Source: Adineta steineri (lineage: Eukaryota > Rotifera > Eurotatoria > Adinetida > Adinetidae). Taken from it: a DNA stretch of 64,000 nucleotides. The stretch lies in contig CAJNOI010000101.1 in NCBI GenBank assembly GCA_905250115.1, forward strand, positions 18,501 through 82,500, written 5' to 3'. Of the stretch, positions 38,513 to 50,512 are shown piece by piece (the first letter of the stretch is position 1; the number at the start of each line of letters is the position of its first letter). The notes under the pieces were generated by a model. That model saw only the letters and a list, made by a program, of their open reading frames with translations, did not search any database and had not been told where the DNA came from. The translations under genes and the position numbers were made by a program.

Positions 38513-39902
38513 CATTTGATGTCTTTTTCTACTTCTTTTTTCGTGTAATAAATATTTTATTCAAAACGTTAAATGAGACGTTATCAATTTTGATTATTCA
38601 TTCTCGAATATAAATTAAATAGAAAGAGGTACATGGGTGTTGGTGTGGGTGAGAGTCGATGTAGACGACGGTGTATGTGGTTGGATGTGGGTATGGCTGC
38701 AAGTATGACTGTGAATATGGCTGCGGTTGGATGAGGGTGTGGATATCGGTATGGTGTGAGCGTTAGTAACTATGCCACCTAATACCCACACTCCACATCC
38801 ACATCCAATACTCGCACTCACAACGACACCCATACCGCCACTCACATCAACAGCGACACTCACAGCCACATTCACGCAAGAGATAGAAATTAGTTAAATG
38901 AAAACATAGCATAATATGATTCATTTTCAATGATTATCATAAATTAATGAGCGACAGTTCTGATTTAGTCATCTTTCTATTTATTCATGAATTACTAGAC
39001 TCGTTAAAGATTACTATATAAAGAGTTGCTCACTCCTTGTAAAGACATCCGCAGTCGCTTGTCAAAGAAGCAAACATACTCGGAAGGTCTTGCATCATTT
39101 AAATATATTTTTGTGAAATTCATTTAATGCTTCTTTTTTGTCTCTCTCCATACACGTATTTATGATATTTATTTCAATCTTTTTTTCATTAATAAAAATA
39201 TTTCTTTTTTTTCTTTTCTTAATTTATTTTCAAACATTACTCGTGTTGACTTGATTTATAAAAAGAATACCAGAAGATTATTAGTATTTTTCTTTTTAGT
39301 TTTCATCTGACGTCTAATTCAATTTGATGTAAAAAGAAATCTTCTATTATAAAATACAAGTGTATATAGAAAAGATAGTTATATCGACATAATCAAATGA
39401 TGAATGGTGAAAATGAACATGGATAGAAGTGTGAATGTGGATAGATCTGAGATTTTTCAATTGTTTATTATTCATTCGCGTCTATAGTTACCTTTTTCTC
39501 CTTTTTTTTATTGATTTGTTGCAATATTTTAAAAAAAAAGAGAACACTTTGTATTAATTAACACTTCTAAAAAAAACAAAGTCATTCAGTTTCAAGAAAA
39601 AACCAAGTGATATTTTTTTTCTATGAGGTAGAAAGGGACAGAGTATGAAGTAAACAGGAGAATTTTATAAAAAGTCTATAAATACAATACATCTTTTATT
39701 ATTGTTTACTACGAATACACCATTTTTTTCCAACATACTATTCTGCTTTGCTTCGCCTTAAATATTTCGAACACAAGAAGTTTAATAATAATTTATTTTA
39801 CACGTCTTAGAATTTTTCTGCATAATAGATAAATGCATATATTCTCCTCTCGATTCTAGAGTCATTGTCATATTATTTTTGATTACAAGTGAAATATAGA
39901 AG
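38513..39902. other. Intergenic with a telomere-like minisatellite
   Basis: Holds the G-rich/C-rich array at 38632-38872 and a short GTGTGAATGTGGATAG tract near 39430. No gene was seen in the remainder. Confidence 0.55.
38632..38872. repeat. Head-to-head telomere-like minisatellite
   Basis: About 38632-38765 is G-rich, with degenerate TGTGGGTG/TGTGGATG units. About 38775-38872 is the C-rich complement type (CCCACACTCCACATCCACATCC). The two halves form an imperfect inverted repeat. The units resemble the TGTGGG telomere repeat I recall for bdelloids, but are too diverged to be a working telomere. Confidence 0.65.
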
Positions 39903-41230
39903 ATGTGTAGTATTAAACGTTGTTGTAGAAATTGTTTTCCAAACGGATGCTGTGGATTCTGCAAACCACCTCCTACAATACAAAAACAAATTGATACGGA
40001 AATCCATCTAAAGAAAGCTGTCAAAGCAACAGAAATACCTTATGGCTTTATTAAATTTTATCCAGGTAAGAAGAATTTCTTAATTCTTTTGTATGAGCTT
40101 ATGAAGTTTGATGAAGTTCATACACGGGGTTGGTGTCGGATGACACAAGTATTGACATTCACATGCACATAGACACTTTTACTTTTTGTTCAAACGATAA
40201 TCTTGATTTTATTTCATTGGCCTTTCTCTAACTAGGCGCTGCCACAGCAAATAACACCTACACTTGTCCAATGCTTGCTGTTCATCTTTATCGTCATAGA
40301 GAATTTAACGCTGATATGGCTCAAGATAATCGTACAATTACTTTCGATGGACGTAATTGACAACAAACTCATCAAGGCGAACAAAACTTTAAAAGAGAAC
40401 AACATGCAAGTGCTGAGGAAGAAGTCATCATGGTTCCGCTAGAAGATGTAATACGAATTCGTTATAAAGCAGAAGTTAAAAAGGCTATGCAAGCTGACAT
40501 CAAATCATATTTAGTTCCCGTACATGGACCTAGTGACCATCGTTGTGATACTTGTTGTGCTTCAATAATCAATTGTTGTCGTAAAAATCGTGCTTGTTGC
40601 TGCTGTCGAGAAAAAATTACAGTTGCTCCTCATGTTGAGAACACAACAATTATCACTGATGCTGATCCAAATCGAGCTACAAACTATGTTGAGGAAGATG
40701 TAGCTCCTACGGAAGTTAAAGAAGGTTGTCGTACTAGATGTGGTAATCGTTTTCGCTGTTGGTGTTGTGGAAAGAAGAAATTACTTAAGTTCATTAAAAG
40801 AACAAACACCAAGGCTCAACGACAGGCAGAACGTGTAGTAACAATGACAATCGAATACAACAAGTACAGTAATCTTGATTCAGCTACACATACATGTTTA
40901 CTTAGTGAGCAAGATCGATTCGCCTACTACAAACACAAATTTCAAGCGGATTTAGAATTGACTTTCTATTTAATCAACGACCAAGAATATGAGCAAACAA
41001 ATTTTGATGCGAAGAAAAACGAAGCTGAAACTCTATGTCGAGCAGTAATGCAGTTAAAGGGCATGAAAAAACAATATCCATCAGAAGATCAATTAGAAAA
41101 GATTCTTAATCAAGCTCATCAAAGAACATTCGGTGTGGTATTTCATGAACCTGCCTTGCAACTTGAATCAGCCAGGGATTTACCAAGAATAGGTGGTGGT
41201 CGTTTAGATGGACATCTTCCTCCGATATAA
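39903..41230 (+). pseudogene. Cysteine-rich protein of unknown function with one in-frame TGA
   Basis: Two exons, 39903-40065 and 40236-41230 (170-bp intron, phase 1), give 386 codons. A TGA at 40358-40360 (codon 96) interrupts an otherwise open frame; a Trp codon would need one base change. The protein has three Cys-rich patches (CSIKRCCRNCFPNGCC; CDTCCASIINCC with CCCCREK; CRTRCGNRFRCWCCGKKK) separated by polar sequence, and a mixed helical C-terminal part (FAYYKHKFQADLELTFYLIND). Cys clusters next to basic residues could be palmitoylated or bind metal; this is a guess. I do not recognise the family. A shorter product from the Met at 40430 is possible. Confidence 0.6.
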
Positions 41231-41869
41231 CCGCCTAGATGACAACCAGCTACAATATCAGAATAATACAATGAACTACAGATTTATATGAAACTGAACA
41301 TGAGAAAGTCGTTTGATATTCATTTTTATTTAATTTTTTAATAAATGCATCCTTAGTTTGCTTCCTAGTGTGTTCTCCCGAGAAAAGAAATAAAGAATTT
41401 TAAAAAAATAAATCAAAGGTTGGATGTAACATTCTTTTTAGGCAAAATGGTTGCAACTAAGAATAGAAGTGTGGGTGGGATTGTGAGAAAAGAAGAGTTC
41501 TTTACACCCACACCCTACATATAGATAATAATTTGATTTGAGAGTATTCAAATATCTCTCTCAATAATTGTATAAAATTTGAACGAAAATTAACAAGAAT
41601 AATATTTAGTTGCCATTTACTCAATATTATATATTATTCATTAATAAATATCATTGGTTTAGTTTAGTTAACGACATCTATAAATTCGTTTCATGTATAT
41701 GCAAACGATAATTGTATTTCTATAAATAAAATGAGTTTCTTAATATTGATCTATTGATTAAAACAGAAATTCTAACAATATATTGATCAATGTTACCATG
41801 ACATCCATTGAATTTTAACTAGACGAAAATATTTAGTTACTTGAAAAAAACGAAAAAAAAAATTAAAGG
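41231..41869. other. Intergenic with a telomere-like tract
   Basis: A short GTGTGGGTGGGATTGTG ... ACACCCACACCC pair lies at about 41468-41518. Nothing else was recognised. Confidence 0.5.
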
Positions 41870-43506
41870 ATGACGACCGATGTGATGGGTATTCCAACTG
41901 GTACTTCTAATAGTGATGATTTTAGTGATCAACGTCTTGGTGGTGATGTTGAATTACGTGAATTAGTTTATCAATCACTTGAAAATGAAGGTATATTATC
42001 ACGTTTAAAAGCAGAATTACGTGCTGCTGTTTTTAAAACTATTGAAAAAGCAACAAATCCTACTACGAATAATTCATATCCACCATCATATGATGGAATA
42101 AATGGACGTATATGTCGTGCACTTGTACTTGATTGGCTTGAACATTCATCTTTATTATATACAGAAGATGTATTTAAAGTTGAAACAACTGGTCCAAATC
42201 ATCCACCTCCATTAACACAAACTGAATTACTTGAACATCTTCATATAGATTCAAATCAAAATCGATCACAACCTATCTTACATGCTTTACTTAATCATAG
42301 TAAAACTCCAGTAAGAGAACAAATTGAAATGATAATTTTGTCTAAAATAATAAGAAATATTTTTTGTTCTAGACCGTTTCTACGACTATAAATTCTCTTC
42401 CTCATCATGTCATACAATCAATTGATAATCAATTTCCAAGTGAAAAAATTAATGATCTAAAACGTTTACGTGAACATTTTTGTTCACTTTTTTCATCAGC
42501 ATTTGATTCGAATGTATTAGAAGCATTTATTAATAAACATATTCCATCAACATTAACATCTATTCCTAAACGTGACTATGAAGAAATTTGTCTTAAATGG
42601 ATGCAAGCATGTGCAAATGCACTAGTACCAAAAACAAATCCTATTCAACATGGTTCATCAACGTAAGTTATTTTTATAACCAATAGAATTGCAAATCTAC
42701 AAATAATAGAATTTTTTGAGCTTCTCTCGTTTCTTTCTATAATGATGTTTATTCTCCGAACGATGACATAAATTGATTCAATCTTACATTCATCGATTGT
42801 TTGTATAAGATACTATACAAACGATTGATGTGCGTTAGATCTGTACAATGTAGATAGTAGTTATAATTAAGAATAAATATTATAAATAAATTAATGTCTT
42901 TATTATTTCAATTTCTCTAGAGCTCTCACACAATTGAAAACATCACAGAATACAGTTGTTCATAACAATGTGACATCTCATGCTGGTCGGTCGACTTCAC
43001 CACCAGTCGAATCTACAGCTTCGTCATCACCTTCGTCATCACCTTCGTCATCGCCACCATCAGACAATAAACGTAGAATAGTTTTTGATTGTCCATTACC
43101 AACAACAATAAATTCAAATAAAAGTGTTATTAAAAAAGCGACTGATATTATTCCACCACCATTAATTAATTTTAATGATAGTCATAGTAATGACGAAGAA
43201 GAAGAAGAGGAAGAAGAAGAAGATGATGATACATCAGCTTCAATATTTTCTGCACGTAATGCAACACCAGCTGCATTAAATCATCTCAAGAATATTAATA
43301 GTATTATTCAAGGTACTGAAAGACAACATACACAAACAAATTTACAAAAACAATCAAATACTGGTACTAGAGATATTCCAGTTGAATACGATGATGAAAG
43401 TATGAGTCAAAGTGTTAGTCATAGTATTGTTAGTAGTGTCGATGATGTAACAGTTGATAAAACATCAACTGCTTCGGCGAATATTGATTTTTTAGAAGAT
43501 TTCTAG
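41870..43506 (+). CDS. CEP43: CEP43/FOP-like centrosomal LisH protein
   Basis: Three exons, 41870-42310, 42373-42662 and 42921-43506, with introns of 62 and 258 bp, give 438 residues in one intact frame. The N-terminus has ELRELVYQSLENEGILSRLK followed by AELRAAVF, the hallmark of FOP-family centrosomal proteins, and then a LisH-like dimerisation region (ALVLDWLEHSSLLYTEDVF). The rest is low complexity with Ser/Pro runs, a Glu/Asp run encoded by GAA/GAT repeats, and a C-terminus ending IDFLEDF, similar in style to the acidic tail of CEP43. These proteins anchor microtubules at centrioles and basal bodies. The middle exon is not one I recognise from the vertebrate protein, so orthology is likely but not certain. 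Confidence 0.75.
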
Positions 43507-44058
43507 ACAAATCAAAGACATTGATTATTTTGTGATAATTTTCTTTTTCTAGAGGCTATTGACTTTATATAATAGCTATTTTTTTCCTTTGTAGAAAAGT
43601 ATTATGTTTTTTACGTATACGATGAATTCATTAAGAACTCTCATTTGCCTTTTGTTTTTACTCTGTTGTGAAAAATTTTCTCAGATTTAGTTATAATCTC
43701 TCGAATAAAAGGAACTTCTTGTGTTCAAAACATTCATTATTCTACTCATTTTGATTGCATTAGTTTGATTAGAGATCTGATCGAGACTATAATAAAAAAA
43801 ATCAGTATGTGTATTGATATGGCTTCTGTTGTCTCGATTGATAAAGAAGAAATTTAAGTTTATTATTAAATGAGTTGTCTTCAGCTGTAACTTATTAACA
43901 TATTGTATAATATATGTTTATTATTGCTTTTCAACTATTTAAAAAATACAATTTGGTTAACACACACGAAAAGTACAAAGAACTTGGAAGTATAAATTAT
44001 CGAAATTTTATAATATTGAAGGAAGAGATTATGTTTTTTGAATATATTGAAAAGATAT
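43507..44058. other. Intergenic between convergent genes
   Basis: The 3' flanks of the CEP43-like gene (+) and OSCP1 (-). AT-rich, no gene seen. Confidence 0.5.
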
Positions 44059-47000
44059 TTATCGTCGTTTATTTCCAGCACCAGGTAAACGATCCATCAT
44101 AGAACATAAATCATCATCATCGTCGTCATCATTATTATTTTTGCCTCGTCGTGTTGAACGTTCATCAAGATCAAAATCTTGTAAAACATGAGATAAACGA
44201 GAATTTGGATTACGCTAAATATAAACATATAACGTAATAGTTAAACTCACGAGGAAACTACTTGAGGTATCAAAAAGCTTTTGAGCTAAAATTTTGCCAA
44301 GAAGTACGGGATACATAGACAAGAAAAAGCCTAAAAGGATATGTGCCGAAGTTGGTGTTTGCCTAAGATATCAACTGTTTATTTTAATTGTTCTATAGGG
44401 TCGTATCTGTGCGATAAAATCAAAGTTTCGAATTTAGGCCTGAAATTCTGTCCATACTAAGGTCTCAATCAGACAAGCTTTCTCATAAAGTTTGTGAAAG
44501 ACTGTCTCCGAGATACAAGTATGTTAGCATAAAGACGCTTTCTTATAGATATTAGATTTCACATGAATATTTTGACAGATTCATATCTCGGAGATAATCT
44601 GTCAAAAATTTTTGAAACTTTGTAAGCAAGCTTGTCTGATTGAGACCTTAGTGTGGGCAAAGTTTGAGGCCTAAATTCGAAACTTTGATTTTATCGTACA
44701 GATAGGATCCTATAGAACAATTACAATAAACAGTCGATATATCAAGCAAACACCAACTTGGGCACATATCCTTTTAGACTTTTTCTAGTCTATGCATTCT
44801 CTACTTGTGGACAAAATTTCAGCTCAAAAGCTTTTTGACACCTCGGGTGGTTCCCTCGTCAGATAGAGAATATTTCATTGAAGATATATCACTCTAACTT
44901 ATAAACGTACTTTTGATACATCAATGGTAATATCTTCATTTTTCTGTTGTTGATTATGTGAAGAAGATGCGTTCGAACGTGTTTGAATTCTAATGAAAAA
45001 CATATATATATATAAACGAATGTTTAAAAATAGAATAACTCACGGTGGTCTCATATCGTCATCATCATCCTCATCATTATCATTAAATAATGATAATTTG
45101 ATAAGACCAGATTTTGATGAATCTGCTTTCGTATTATTTCCAATAAGATCAGAAAGTAAATTAAGTTGTGCAATCATTTTTGGATCAGGATTAATCATGT
45201 CCTATTCATTCAGAAGAAATACGAAATTAAAATTTTTTTTTCTTTCTATATTTATTTACAATATCCGATGCAGCATTAACCATTGGAGTTGGTTGACGAA
45301 CTTTATTTTCACTTGCTAATACTTCTTTTGCATTTTTATTCTTGGAAAAACTTATAAAATAAAAGATTTCTTTCGTTGCTTTTTAGAGAATAGTATGACT
45401 TACACATTTAAACCTAAATGAAAAGCACGTTTATCATCAGTTGGTTCATGTTGTTCACCAGCATCGAATGTATGTGTATTATTCAAACGACCTTTAGTAT
45501 AAGTACTAAATTGAATTTATATTAATTCTTAAATATTTATGTATTATCTAAATACAAACCGAATTTCACCGGGTGGTTGAAAACCATTGGGTACAACACC
45601 ATTTGTTTTTATAATAAATTGACCTTGTTGAGTTTGTAAATTTTCTCGAAGAAAAACTGAAACCTTGAAATTAAAAAAAAATCAAAATAATTTATTAATT
45701 ATATTCGATTTAAAAGAAATTTTCATACTCGTATATGAACATCTTGAAAGAAAAGAAGTACTGTATCTCGTATAAATAACCATTCAGTATCATTCAATCG
45801 TTCATAAAACTAGAAAGAAAGAAAAAAATATGATTAATTTCATATATTAAATATTTCTCGTGTAGACTAACTTTATTAAATGCTACAAATGCTTTATCCA
45901 AAAGATCAAGTACTGTAAAACTACGAATTAATTTTCGCATTGAATTTACATGATTATAAGTAACTTTCATCATATCAGATGCACATGGACAAAGCATTAT
46001 TTGATATTTAACAGACATTGTCATTAAATCGTATAACTAAAAATAAAATTATTTCGTTTATGTTGAATATATTTAGAACATAGATTAATGTACGTCATAA
46101 TATTACATGAGAAATTTCTTTCTATATGTCTACGGTAAGATGTAACATGTTATTGATTTAATCCTATGAGAGCGATATTCCCTTAGGTTAAAGATCAAAC
46201 AATACTATTTCATTTATTTTGATTATTTTCAAACATGATCAATGATATTTATGTGAAAAGGTAAGTGATATCGAATCCAGCTATTATTTTTGAGTCTTTG
46301 CTGTTCTTTCGAGAATCAATATCAAAAGTTGAATAAATAAATATTCTTTTCTTTGACACTCAGTATAAAAGTCAGAGAAATAAATATAAATTAAATTGTA
46401 AATAATTTTGTCTTATTTTAATTAAGTTTGATTGTTACAAAATTCCATTTAATACCATTGAGATTTTGACATGTCAAATCAATTGATTCTTTGACAGTTT
46501 TATATATTTCTATAATATGAATAGACCTATTCTTACGCTTATCAAAATCAGGCCCTCCGACGTGTCGCGGACTAGCCCTCTCTATATGCGAAACTTGTCG
46601 TAGTGCTAAGATTTCTCATAATGCTATCAGAAAGCGCAAAAACGTTTTCTGAAATCACAAATAGAAGCAAATATCCGTTCGCAAATACTAATAAAAACAC
46701 TATATTTAGCTCCATATAGAAAATTTACTAGCACTCAGTATTCATGAAAACGATCGACAATTCTTATCAAAATATACTGATATAAAAACGTATTATTTGC
46801 AATAGAATCCGGAATCAATAATTGCTATACTCCATTTATATAGAATTTGATTAATTTATAGTGCTGGAAATTTATGGCATAGTAAATAATAGAGTAGAAA
46901 CGGAACTGCTTATGTTAACTCGTTGAGACCCACAATTTAATTTATGGACGAAACCTCTTGAAAACTTGATATTTTGTATGAGCATTGAGTATTATCGACA

Positions 47001-47643
47001 CTTCCATTGATACTTCAAAAAAATATTTTAAGTCATTTTTAACTTTTAGCCGTACTCCCCTACGGGAATGATGAGAAATATTTTAGCCACTTTCTTGGAG
47101 GCGTACGAACGGGAGCCTAAAAACTGACTCAGTAGGATTTTTAATCTCGCACAAATATGTCTTAACTACGAACATTTGTTAAATATATTCGAAATTTTTT
47201 GAAAACTAGAACTTTTCGCTAGGTGGGAGATATATGTCTCACCGGGACTCAAAGGGTTAAAAAAAGGAAATTATGAATTATCATTGTTTTACTAAACATT
47301 ATATTTATCATATAAGACTACATACTTTATCCATACTAGCTTCATTTAATCTCATAATGCTTGAATGAGCTAATTTTTCAAAGATATGTTTAACATATTT
47401 ATTTGGATAAAGTTCTTGTGGTCGAAGAATTTGTTCGAGAAATTTTGTTTCAAACATCGCACTAACAACATCATTAACCACTAAAATATTTTAATTATAT
47501 TTATTTTCTTTCTAATTTATTACTCTTCTACCTTTAACTGATTTTTGATCAATAATTTCTTGAGCTGATAAACGTTGTTCTAATATATATATCATTTCAC
47601 CGCCCATATTAAAGAAAATAATTGGAAATGCTTTCAATGACAT
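44059..47643 (-). CDS. OSCP1: OSCP1 (organic solute carrier partner 1) homologue
   Basis: Ten exons: 47643-47532, 47480-47326, 46036-45872, 45809-45729, 45663-45560, 45505-45406, 45340-45260, 45201-45044, 44989-44911, 44214-44059. They give 396 residues with phase kept at every junction, close to the vertebrate length. Diagnostic stretches are FFNMGGEMIYILEQRLSAQ, KLAHSSIMRLNEASMDK followed by LYDLMTMSVKYQIMLCP, and FFQDVHIRVSVFLRENLQ, ending in the conserved DDDLCSMMDRLPG. For exon 6 the donor AAT/GTGTAAG is chosen because the next GT would break phase. OSCP1 is a conserved protein linked to solute transport and to ciliated cells. Two introns carry mobile-element remnants. The gene looks functional. 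Confidence 0.93.
44246..44862. mobile_element. Foldback element (long inverted repeat) in the last OSCP1 intron
   Basis: Two arms of roughly 270 bp are imperfect reverse complements: the left starts CTCACGAGGAAAC and contains CAAAAAGCTTTTGAGC, the right contains GCTCAAAAGCTTTTTG and ends CCCTCGTCAG. The centre is near 44555. No coding sequence and no clear target-site duplication were seen. The structure fits a non-autonomous foldback or MITE insertion spliced out with the 696-bp intron. Confidence 0.85.
46919..47256. mobile_element. piggyBac-like MITE in OSCP1 intron 2
   Basis: A 338-bp segment bounded by TTAA on both sides (46915-46918 and 47257-47260). The ends are CTCGTTGAGACCC on the left and, on the other strand, CCCTTTGAGTCCC on the right, forming short imperfect terminal inverted repeats. 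TTAA duplication and CCC-starting ends are typical of piggyBac-type transposons. There is no coding capacity. Confidence 0.65.
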
Positions 47644-48335
47644 GTCGAAAACGATTTATAGTTTTTTTTGAAAAAAATATAAGGAATCCTTTTTTTTCTT
47701 TTCAACCATTATCGAATTTACCGTTGTGGGATCTCCTCTCGTATTATAGATTGATTTTAATACAAAAGTCTTTATCAAATATTATCTAGTACATATTTCT
47801 AAATATACGATCAAATCTCTTCGATAAATAATCAAATCATTATTGAACAATTTCTAAGATGGCGCCTTTTATCATCAAATCTTCATATAAAATATCCTAT
47901 AATCACTTTAAAACGAAATTTCCTTTTATGGCTACTTGTATATAGATATATATATACATGTACAATTTTTTACTTCTTTTTTTCTCCCTCTATTAAATAA
48001 TAATCAAATCTTATTGTTTCAACTCCTAGCTTAAAAAGAAATCAGGTATTTTTTCTAACCATATAGAGAACGAAAAAGAGAAGAACAGAACACTTTACTA
48101 CAGACCCATTTGAAATGGCTCTATGCATCATTAGAGAAAGAAAAAAAAAACGTATGTTTCAAACAGCATTATGAGTAAAAACACGCAGAAAAATAAGTAC
48201 GAGCTGATAAAGATATGATTTACTACCGTACGTGTATTACAAATGAAATAGATATTTATTTGTAGAAATTTAATAAAATTTGATTTTCTTCTTTTAGATT
48301 ATTGATTAAATTCGTATTTTGTATCGATATGTGCA
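47644..48335. promoter_or_regulatory. Shared divergent promoter region of OSCP1 and the fucosyltransferase
   Basis: The 692 bp between two divergent start codons must contain both promoters. No specific binding site was recognised; there are runs of T and a TATATATATAC stretch near 47948. Confidence 0.4.
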
Positions 48336-50160
48336 ATGCGGTTAATTATTCGTTATCTATCTCCATTGTTTCGATCACGACGTCGTTTTTCTTTTTTTGC
48401 CTTTATTAGTTTACTTCTTTGTCTAGCATTGATTTTATTTCTTATTGATTATAATCATTCATTATCAATACCAAGAAATAATACCGAAAATAAATTAATT
48501 ACAAAATCAATATCTACCACTCAAAAGTAAGAGATCATCGTTCTATTGTATATTTACTAATCATTATTGATCATCTAATGAGATATTGACATAGTCTATG
48601 TTTTTTTCTATTTCTAGTAAAGGATTATGGCCAATAGATAAAAAAGGTCGTTCATTAAAAACAAAATTTCTTGTACTTGATTTAACAGGTTTTTTTGGAT
48701 CTGGTGCAAGTGAAGGTGCAGAAGTTCAATGTTCATCATCAAATACAACATTTATTTGGACACGTCGACAAGATCGAATTGAAGAAATTGATTTTATTAT
48801 ATCACATGACGCACGTAATCTTAATGATGCACTACTAAGTAAAATTCAGTTAAATAATGTCAAACAACAATATACAATGGCATATGTTATGGAAAGTGAA
48901 GTACATTCATCAACAGGAGATCCTTGGAAAATGTATAATTTTAAAATGACATATAATCTTGATGATAGTTATCCTGAACCAGCTACTTATTTCGATACTA
49001 ATATACATATAATTGATTTACTTAAACCACCGACAATCTCATTTGAAGATAAAGAACCAGACGCAGATGTTGTTTGGATTATTTCAAATTGTAATGTAAG
49101 TGGTCCTTTAGAACAAAGAAAAAAAATTTTTTTGTACAATAAGTTAATTCATAGATTATTCTATAGTAGAGATAAAAGTATTATGAGATATCATGTTTTT
49201 CATTTATATTATATAATCGACTCTTCTAGTATTTTTTTTCACCTTTTCTTTATCTTTATTAGTATTAAAGGATTACGATTGAAATTACATTCATCATACA
49301 TATTGATGAAGAAGATATTTCATAACACCTATGGATAAAATTAGCATTTATTTTTCTGTGCGATGTTATGAAACTTTATCTTAAATTAAAATATAATTGC
49401 GATAATAAAACGAGATTAGTTTTTGAATGTTTAACATCTCAAAATAAAAATGAATCTGTTGTTTACTTTATTCTTTTAGGCACATAATGGTCGAGAAGAT
49501 TTTATTAAAGAATTAATGAAAGAAATCAAAATTGATTCCTATGGTCCATGTTTAAATAATCGTCATGGTTATGAAGCTCGTATGACTGATAATGTTGATG
49601 CATATATGAAATATAAATTTGTTATTGCTATTGAAAATTCAAATTGTATTGATTATGTAAGTGAAAAATTAGTTAAAGCTGTCGAATCTGGTTCTATTCC
49701 TATTGTTGCTGGTCGAAATAATCGACCAGATTATCGCCGATATATGCCTGAACATTCATATATAAATATATTTGATTATAAATCAGTAAAAGCTCTTGCC
49801 GATGATCTTAAACGTATTGCAAATAATCAAACATTATATGAATCTTATTTATGGTATAAAAATCATAAAGTTAACATTGATGAATTACCAGAATATTCCC
49901 TAGAAGAAAAATTAAAACATTTAGCTAATGTTATTGGTTCGAATGCAACTATGATCACACAAGGTATTGCAGGAAAAGAAAAAAGTGAAAATAAAGTTTG
50001 TAAACTTATACGTTTTGTTCGTCAAACACCATGGCAAACTATTGCTGCGCATCAAGGAACACCAAGAGCTGATGCAAGCACTGCTTGTCTACCAAATGAT
50101 CATATACTTACTCATTTTAGTGTACCATCTGCGAATATTAGTCAAACAGAACAATCTTAA
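48336..50160 (+). CDS. Alpha-1,3-fucosyltransferase (GT10 family)
   Basis: Three exons, 48336-48526, 48618-49095 and 49480-50160 (introns 91 and 384 bp), give 449 residues. The N-terminus is a type II membrane anchor with a basic lead (RSRRRFSF) and a hydrophobic helix (FAFISLLLCLALILFLI), as in Golgi glycosyltransferases. The catalytic C-terminal half has the GT10 signature: YKFVIAIENSNCIDYVSEKL, then SGSIPIVAG, which binds GDP-fucose. The family transfers fucose to GlcNAc on glycans. The frame is intact. The acceptor substrate cannot be told from the sequence. Confidence 0.92.
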
Positions 50161-50512
50161 CGTTATCGTTTGATGAGTATTTTTATTTATTTGTTATTAC
50201 TTTGTTTTTCTTCTCTAATATGGATGAATCTACGAGATTTCTATCATAGTCAACATCATCTAACTAGCCTATTAAAACTGGAAAAAAAATATGTGATAAA
50301 AATCTCACGGATTCATTCCTATACTATTTTTGTTTTGAATAAAAATTTCCAAGTTGAATCTCTCACAGTACTGGTTCGTTATTAACTCATAAATTAAAAC
50401 AGAGATTTTTTTTGCTGGCAAAATACTTCATTTCAAAAATCGAGATAGTTATATATATTTATATTTTATTTTAAATGTATTCTAAAATGATTGAAACTTT
50501 TACAAATAAAAT
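50161..50512. other. Intergenic between convergent genes
   Basis: 3' flanks of the fucosyltransferase and the first B-box/SPRY gene. A 71-codon open frame at 50170-50385 has no recognisable features and is not called. Confidence 0.5.

Noticed and set aside
38615-38875. Minus-strand open frame rich in Val/Gly and His/Thr
   Set aside because: It is the translation of the telomere-like minisatellite, with no conserved features.
50170-50385. Small hydrophobic protein after the fucosyltransferase
   Set aside because: Overlaps the 3' untranslated region and has no recognisable family; not supportable.
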